A DNA stretch of 64,000 nt from Actinomycetospora corticicola. Lineage in GTDB: Bacteria > Actinomycetota > Actinomycetes > Mycobacteriales > Pseudonocardiaceae. Where the stretch lies: positions 868,001 through 932,000 of the forward strand of contig NZ_JACCBN010000001.1 of assembly GCF_013409505.1 (NCBI RefSeq), given 5' to 3'. The notes below the pieces were generated by a model. The model saw only the letters and a list, made by a program, of their open reading frames with translations, had not been told where the DNA came from and ran no database searches. A program made the position numbers and the translations under genes. Of this stretch, positions 60,260 through 64,000 are shown piece after piece (position 1 is the stretch's first letter; each line of letters starts with the position of its first letter).

Positions 60260-61489
60260 TCAGGCCGATCCTGTCAAGACCGGACGACGGCGCCGGGCGC
60301 GCACCACGTTGACCGCGACGGCGGCCGCCCCGAGCACGACGACGACGGCGCCGTAGATCTCCGCGGCGGTGGCCAGACCGACGATCCCGGTGCCGATCCC
60401 GGCGAGGACGGCGGGCACGGAGAACGCGGTGTAGGAGATGACGTAGAACGTCGCGAACAGTTCGCCACGTTCCTCCGGCGCGGCGATCTCCGCGAACACC
60501 CCGAAACAGGCGAGCGCGGCCGCGCCGAACCCGATCCCGGCGATCACCGTGCCGAGAGCGGCCACCACCACGGAGGTCAGGGCCATCCCGAGCAGGGTCA
60601 CGGCGGTGCCGCCGGCCAGCAGGGCGGCGGCCGGGGCGACCAGCGACCGCACCGGCCGGCCGCGCAGCAGGTAGGAGGTCAGGGCGCCGGTCCCGCAGAG
60701 CAGGGTGACCACCAGGCCGCCGACGAGGCGCGACTGCACCCCGAGCAGGCCCGCCGCGATCGACGGGCCGAGGGACATGTAGAGCCCGCCGAGCGCCCAG
60801 CTCGTCACGAGCACGGGGGTCAGGGCGAGCACCTCACCGCGCAGTCGGGGTGCCACACCCACCCGCGGGACCAGCGACGCCCAGCCGCCCGCGCGCCGCG
60901 TCGCGGTCTCGGGCAGCACGGCGACGACCACCGCCGAGAGCGCCAGGAGGACGAGGAGCACGATCCAGACGAGGCGCGTCGGTGCGGGGGCGAGCTGCAC
61001 GAGGGCGCCCGCGCCCACGGCGCCGGCCGCCAGCCCGGCGAGCGTGCCGACGCCGGTCACCATTCCCGCCCGGTGCGGTGCCTCGCGGGGGGCGAGATCG
61101 ACCATCAGGGCGCCGAGGGTGGTGATCGCGGCGCCGGTCGCGATGCCCTGCAGGAAGCGCGCGACGAGCAGCGCCGGGACGCCACCCGCCGTCAGGAAGA
61201 CGACGAAGGAGACGGCCTCGAGGGCGATCGCGCCGGCGAGCACGGGGCGGCGTCCGACGTGGTCGGAGAGCGCCCCGACCACGAGGAGCGCGCCGAGGAG
61301 GCCCAGGACGTAGACGGCGAAGACGACGGTCAGCGTCGCGGCCGAGAAGCCGAAGAGCTGCTGGTAGAGCGGGTAGAGCGGGCTCGGCACGCTCGAGGCG
61401 GCCGGGAAGAGCACGACGACCCCGCCGACGGCCGCGAAGAGCCGGGCGCGGGTCCGATCCTCGGAGTGCACAGATCGCTGCGTTTGCAC
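60260..61489 (-). CDS. MFS transporter
   Basis: The product is a 409-residue 12-helix major facilitator: VGALSDHVGRRPVLAGAI near residue 72 is the conserved loop, and RFLQGIATGAAITTLGAL near 110 a typical helix. Drug or metabolite efflux is likely. The GTG at 61489 is preceded by TAGCGT 7 nt upstream (minus strand), and the start codon lies inside a direct repeat that is also found at the divergent TetR gene, so TetR control is expected. Confidence 0.84.
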   Translation of the reverse strand: MQTQRSVHSEDRTRARLFAAVGGVVVLFPAASSVPSPLYPLYQQLFGFSAATLTVVFAVYVLGLLGALLVVGALSDHVGRRPVLAGAIALEAVSFVVFLTAGGVPALLVARFLQGIATGAAITTLGALMVDLAPREAPHRAGMVTGVGTLAGLAAGAVGAGALVQLAPAPTRLVWIVLLVLLALSAVVVAVLPETATRRAGGWASLVPRVGVAPRLRGEVLALTPVLVTSWALGGLYMSLGPSIAAGLLGVQSRLVGGLVVTLLCGTGALTSYLLRGRPVRSLVAPAAALLAGGTAVTLLGMALTSVVVAALGTVIAGIGFGAAALACFGVFAEIAAPEERGELFATFYVISYTAFSVPAVLAGIGTGIVGLATAAEIYGAVVVVLGAAAVAVNVVRARRRRPVLTGSA

Positions 61490-61530
61490 GACGGCGACGC
61501 TAGCACGTGGCGAGCAAAGATCGCTGCGTT
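61468..61530. promoter_or_regulatory. Divergent promoters with 17-nt direct repeats (candidate TetR operators)
   Basis: GCACAGATCGCTGCGTT (61468-61484) and GCAAAGATCGCTGCGTT (61514-61530) differ at one base and lie 46 bp apart. The first overlies the start of the MFS gene; the second runs into TAGAAT (61530-61535), the -10 box of the TetR gene. TAGCGT on the minus strand (61497-61502) serves the MFS gene. Both transcripts look leaderless (7-nt spacing). Confidence 0.6.
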
Positions 61531-61542
61531 AGAATCGAGGAC

Positions 61543-62127
61543 ATGAGCGAGACGGGTGGAACGCGGCCGGGTGGCCGGTCGGCGCGGGTCCGGGCGTCCG
61601 TGCACCGGGCGGTGGCCGACCTGGTCGCCGAGGGGGTGCGCACCGAGGACCTGACGATCCCCGTGATCGCCGCGCGGGCGGGCGTGCACGCGACGACGGT
61701 GTACCGGCGCTGGGGCTCGGTCGCCGAGCTCCTCGCCGCGGTGGCCGAGCACCGGTTCACCGGCGACGTGGTCGTGCCCGACACCGGCTCGCTGGGGGCG
61801 GACCTCGAGCGGTGGGCGGGCGACGTCGCCCGCGACCTCGCCGACCCCGACTCCCTCGCGCTCATGCGCGCCTCGATCGGCGCCGGCGAGACCGCCGCGT
61901 GCGCGTGCACCGCCGACCGGCGGTCCCAGATCGCCGGGATCCTCGAGCACGAGACCCGCCGCGGGGGAGAGGTACCGGAGGTCGACGCCGTGGTCGACGG
62001 GGTCCTCGCGCCGCTGTACTACACCGCGCTGTTCGTGCCCGCGCACGAGCGAGGGCCCGCACCCGAGGATCGGGTACGGGCCCTCGTGGAGAAGCTCCTG
62101 GGTGGAGCTCAGGCCTTGACGCCGTAG
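61543..62127 (+). CDS. TetR family regulator
   Basis: The product is 194 residues with a helix-turn-helix (LTIPVIAARAGVHATTVYRRWG near residue 37, in part AARAGVHATTVYRRWG). A ligand domain follows, with GILEHETRRGGEVPE and ending VRALVEKLLGG. An unusual ACACTADRR carries two Cys. It diverges from the MFS gene and converges on alkB with a 19-base overlap of the coding ends. Control of the MFS gene is the simplest model; a link to alkB is possible, as TetR genes flank alkB in other actinobacteria. Confidence 0.83.
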   Translation: MSETGGTRPGGRSARVRASVHRAVADLVAEGVRTEDLTIPVIAARAGVHATTVYRRWGSVAELLAAVAEHRFTGDVVVPDTGSLGADLERWAGDVARDLADPDSLALMRASIGAGETAACACTADRRSQIAGILEHETRRGGEVPEVDAVVDGVLAPLYYTALFVPAHERGPAPEDRVRALVEKLLGGAQALTP

Positions 62128-63275
62128 CGGGCGCGCTTGCGGGGCAGCACGTTGGCGAGCTCGAGGTCGCCGTCGTAGTGGGCGCGGACCTTCGGGTCCA
62201 TGATCGCGCGCCACAGCGGCGGGATCACGGCGACGACGATCATGGTCCCGTAGCCGCTCGGCAGCTGCGGCGACTCCTCGAAGTGGCGCAGCGTCTGGTA
62301 GCGGCGGACCGGGTTCGCGTGGTGGTCGGAATGGCGCTGCAGCTGGTAGAGCAGCAGGTTCGACACCGTGTGGTCGGCATTCCAGGAATGGCGCGGGTCG
62401 ACCCGCTCGTAGCGCCCGTCGTCGCGCTTCTGGCGCTTGAGGCCGTAGTGCTCGAGGTAGTTCACGACCTCCAGCAGGCTGAACCCGACGAACGCCTGCA
62501 CCAGCAGCCACGGAATCACGGCCGGCCCGAACACGGCGATGAGGACACCGAACAGCACGACGGTCATCGCCCAGGCGATCAGGATGTCGTTGCGCCACGT
62601 CCAGTGGCTCCGGTCGTGCCGCGCGAACCGCTTCTTCTCCAGGTGCCAGGAACTGGTGAGTGAGCCCCAGACGCTGCGCGGCAGGAAGCTCAGCCAGAAG
62701 TTCTCACCGAGGCGCGAGCTCGCCGGGTCCTCGGGGGTCGCGACCCGCACGTGGTGCCCGCGGTTGTGCTCGACGTAGAAGTGGCCGTACGCGGAGGTCG
62801 CCAGCGCGATCTTCGACAGCCAGCGCTCGTTCTCCTCGCGCTTGTGCCCGAGCTCGTGCGCGGTGTTGATCGCGATGCCCGAGACGACGCCCATCGTGAG
62901 CGCGAGCCCGACGTCGCTGATCAGGCTCAGGTCCTGGGTGGCCCACACCCAGCAGCTGAACACCAGGCTCGCGTACTGCAGCGGGAGGAACAGGAAGGTG
63001 ATCCACCGGTAGTACTTGTCGGCCTCCAGACGGGCCCGCTCGGACTCCGGCGGGTTGTCGTCGGTCTTCCCGACCAGCAGGTCCAGCGCCGGCAGCACCA
63101 CGAACAGGATGATCGGGCCGAGCCACCAGAACAGGCTCAGCCCGGTCCAGTGCACCAGCCCGTAGGCGGCGATGGGCAGTGCCGGCATCACGGTGCCCAG
63201 CGGCCACAGGTAGCGGCGCCTGTCGCGCCACGGCTCCTGCTGCTCGATCGGTTCCCGCGCCTGTTCGATGGTCAT
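62109..63275 (-). CDS. alkB: Alkane 1-monooxygenase (AlkB)
   Basis: The product is a 388-residue membrane diiron hydroxylase that converts medium-chain n-alkanes to 1-alkanols using rubredoxin electrons. All His boxes are present: AHELGHKREE near residue 137, EHNRGHHVRVATPEDPASSR near 169 and LQRHSDHHANPVRRYQTLRH near 325, plus NYLEHYGL near 275. Six membrane helices surround them. GAGGAGG stands before the ATG. No rubredoxin gene is downstream, and none is fused at the C-terminus, so the electron donor must be encoded elsewhere. Possible operator CACAG-GTAA-CTGTG lies at 63301-63314. Confidence 0.93.
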   Translation of the reverse strand: MTIEQAREPIEQQEPWRDRRRYLWPLGTVMPALPIAAYGLVHWTGLSLFWWLGPIILFVVLPALDLLVGKTDDNPPESERARLEADKYYRWITFLFLPLQYASLVFSCWVWATQDLSLISDVGLALTMGVVSGIAINTAHELGHKREENERWLSKIALATSAYGHFYVEHNRGHHVRVATPEDPASSRLGENFWLSFLPRSVWGSLTSSWHLEKKRFARHDRSHWTWRNDILIAWAMTVVLFGVLIAVFGPAVIPWLLVQAFVGFSLLEVVNYLEHYGLKRQKRDDGRYERVDPRHSWNADHTVSNLLLYQLQRHSDHHANPVRRYQTLRHFEESPQLPSGYGTMIVVAVIPPLWRAIMDPKVRAHYDGDLELANVLPRKRARYGVKA

Positions 63276-63300
63276 CGTCGGCCTCCTCACGCTCCCCGTA

Positions 63301-63314
63301 CACAGGTAACTGTG
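63301..63314. promoter_or_regulatory. Candidate operator of alkB
   Basis: CACAG and CTGTG flank GTAA, 26 bases upstream of the alkB ATG. On the minus strand CACAGT inside it is 17 bp from TTGTTT, so a bound regulator would block the promoter. The -10 assignment is weak. Confidence 0.4.
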
Positions 63315-63381
63315 ACAGCGTGTCGCCGTTGAAACAAGACCGAGTTTTTGTCTCAGTTCCAGGTCCGGCCCGGTCTCCGGT

Positions 63382-63423
63382 GGCAGCAAAGCGTCGTTGC
63401 CGGCGTCCAGTGGCAGGGACGCC
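63382..63423. repeat. Copy of the GCGTCGTTGC repeat family
   Basis: GGCAGCAAAGCGTCGTTGCC is followed by a 7-bp inverted repeat GGCGTCC/GGACGCC. The flanking CACATCGTCG also follows the copy at 15246. Here it is upstream of alkB and not at a gene end. Confidence 0.6.
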
Positions 63424-63438
63424 ACATCGTCGGTCTCT

Positions 63439-63452
63439 TCCCGACGGCGGGT
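63439..63452 (+). repeat. TCCCGACGNCGGGT motif, intergenic copy
   Basis: This is an exact 14-mer copy in the gap upstream of alkB. A second variant copy (reverse strand) lies at 63566-63579. Confidence 0.8.
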
Positions 63453-63584
63453 CGGTGCCGGATCGGCCCCTGTCGCGGGCTTCCGTCGATGCCCGACCGC
63501 CTGGTCGCTGTGACGCACAACGACAGGGCGGCGGCGGGGCTCGGGTCCCCGCGACAGGGGAGACCGCCCGGCGTCGGGAAACAA

Positions 63585-63603
63585 GATCACGTCGAGTGGA
63601 CCG
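63585..63603 (+). repeat. Copy of the GATCACGTCGAGTGGA arm
   Basis: GATCACGTCGAGTGGACCG repeats the outer arm of the palindrome at 35921. Downstream, GATCGACATCAGC repeats its loop text in inverted order, and GCGTCCAC may be a remnant of the second arm, so this is a decayed or rearranged copy. Confidence 0.6.
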
Positions 63604-63656
63604 CGAGGGCTGCTCCGAAGATCGACATCAGCTCTGAGCGTCCACCCGACGGCGGC

Positions 63657-64000
63657 TCACGAGGTGCAGAGCAGGCAGGCCGCGATCCGGGCGAGTCGGT
63701 CGGCGGCCTCGGCGTGGCCGAGCCCGGGGGAGACGAGGTGGCTGATCGTCAGGCGGACGATCGCGTCCACGGCGTCGTCCACGACGCGGCCCTCGATCTC
63801 CGGGTCGCGCTTCCGGACCCAGCCGCCCACCAGCCCGGAGCCGCCGGCGATGATCGCGTCGCCGCGGGTGGTGAGGAACGGCAGCAGGCCGGTGTCGCCG
63901 CTGCGGCTGCCGGTGAGGATCGCCCGCAGCAGCGGGTTGTCGGCCGCCTCGTCGAGGGTGAACCGGACCGCGCCGCGCACACCCTCGGGCACGGTGTCGC
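63657..64000 (-). CDS. TetR family regulator, C-terminal part (runs off window)
   Basis: The frame is open to the window edge on the minus strand, giving at least 114 residues. VRFTLDEAADNPLLRAILTG, DAIIAGGSGLVGGWVRKRDP and VDAIVRLTISHLVSPG followed by ADRLARIAACLL match the C-terminal ligand domain of TetR proteins that lie near alkB in actinobacteria. The helix-turn-helix should be just beyond base 64000. It is transcribed toward alkB with the repeat-filled gap between them. Confidence 0.65.
   Translation of the reverse strand, partial: DTVPEGVRGAVRFTLDEAADNPLLRAILTGSRSGDTGLLPFLTTRGDAIIAGGSGLVGGWVRKRDPEIEGRVVDDAVDAIVRLTISHLVSPGLGHAEAADRLARIAACLLCTS

Larger units (their letters stand above)
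63276..63656. other. 381-bp intergenic region upstream of alkB
   Basis: It holds the alkB promoter region (TTGTTT at 63332-63337 minus strand as possible -35; inverted repeat CACAGGTAACTGTG at 63301-63314). It also holds the GCGTCGTTGC repeat copy at 63382, the TCCCGACGGCGGGT motif at 63439, a variant motif at 63566 and the GATCACGTCGAGTGGA repeat at 63585. No coding bias is visible. Confidence 0.6.

Overview
The DNA has very high G+C with almost all third codon positions G or C, abundant GTG starts, and many stop/start overlaps (ATGA, GTGA, TGATG). This points to an actinobacterium. An EmbA/B/C-type arabinosyltransferase (44841-48197), a membrane esterase of the antigen-85/esterase-D fold, a DUF397 gene and a SpoIIE/STAS module suggest the arabinogalactan-walled Pseudonocardiales (Pseudonocardia or Actinomycetospora-like). 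That placement is inference. No rRNA, tRNA, CRISPR, insertion sequence or prophage was seen; the window reads as chromosomal metabolic and regulatory sequence.

Layout. 0-5 kb: aerobic benzoyl-CoA (box) operon boxC-boxB-benzoate-CoA ligase, then a small opposite-strand gene. 5-12 kb: MprF-like lysyltransferase, old-yellow-enzyme oxidoreductase, a coupled phosphotransferase/quinone reductase pair, and a cytochrome P450. 12-18 kb: secreted SNase-like protein, DMT/NIPA transporter, membrane esterase, DUF397 protein, LuxR regulator, hemerythrin, SnoaL-like protein. 18-26 kb: alpha/beta hydrolase coupled to a GlcD-type oxidase, DapA-like lyase, SodC-like lipoprotein, 2Fe-2S ferredoxin-like protein, sugar-alcohol dehydrogenase, coupled GntR/MFS pair, GlcG-like protein. 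26-29.4 kb: a three-gene overlapping operon of PAS-GAF-SpoIIE phosphatase, Wx9EH cobalamin-binding protein and STAS protein. I read it as a B12/light-responsive partner-switching module. 29-44 kb: enoyl-CoA hydratase, MpaB-type oxygenase, surface protein, hydrolase-response regulator-histidine kinase operon, AidB-like dehydrogenase, SDR, aldo/keto reductase, a cyclo-ligase-like/cyclase/acyl-CoA synthetase operon, small Cys-rich protein, HdeD, DUF305. 44-52 kb: arabinosyltransferase, then a divergent FCD-regulated locus (isocitrate-lyase-family enzyme versus GntR, isochorismatase-family hydrolase and RutA-like flavin monooxygenase). 52-64 kb: TetR, AtuA-like and CaiB-like genes, a phosphatase, an ABC exporter with a long Pro/Ala tail, a 47-residue His/Cys-rich peptide, divergent MFS/TetR, AlkB alkane hydroxylase, and a partial TetR gene at the edge.

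Two features cut across the annotation. First, the interrupted palindrome TCCCGACGNCGGGT occurs at least 16 times exactly, and its 12-base core at least 26 times, in genes and in gaps, where base composition predicts fewer than one. Second, most gaps hold long hairpins that fall into families with shared arms. They lie between convergent, tandem and also divergent genes, so they are more than terminators. Many genes also look leaderless, with a TANNNT box 6-8 nt upstream of the start codon.

The main themes are CoA-dependent breakdown of aromatic, terpene-like and alkane substrates, redox enzymes and cell-envelope functions, under local regulators of the GntR/FCD, TetR, LuxR and two-component families.
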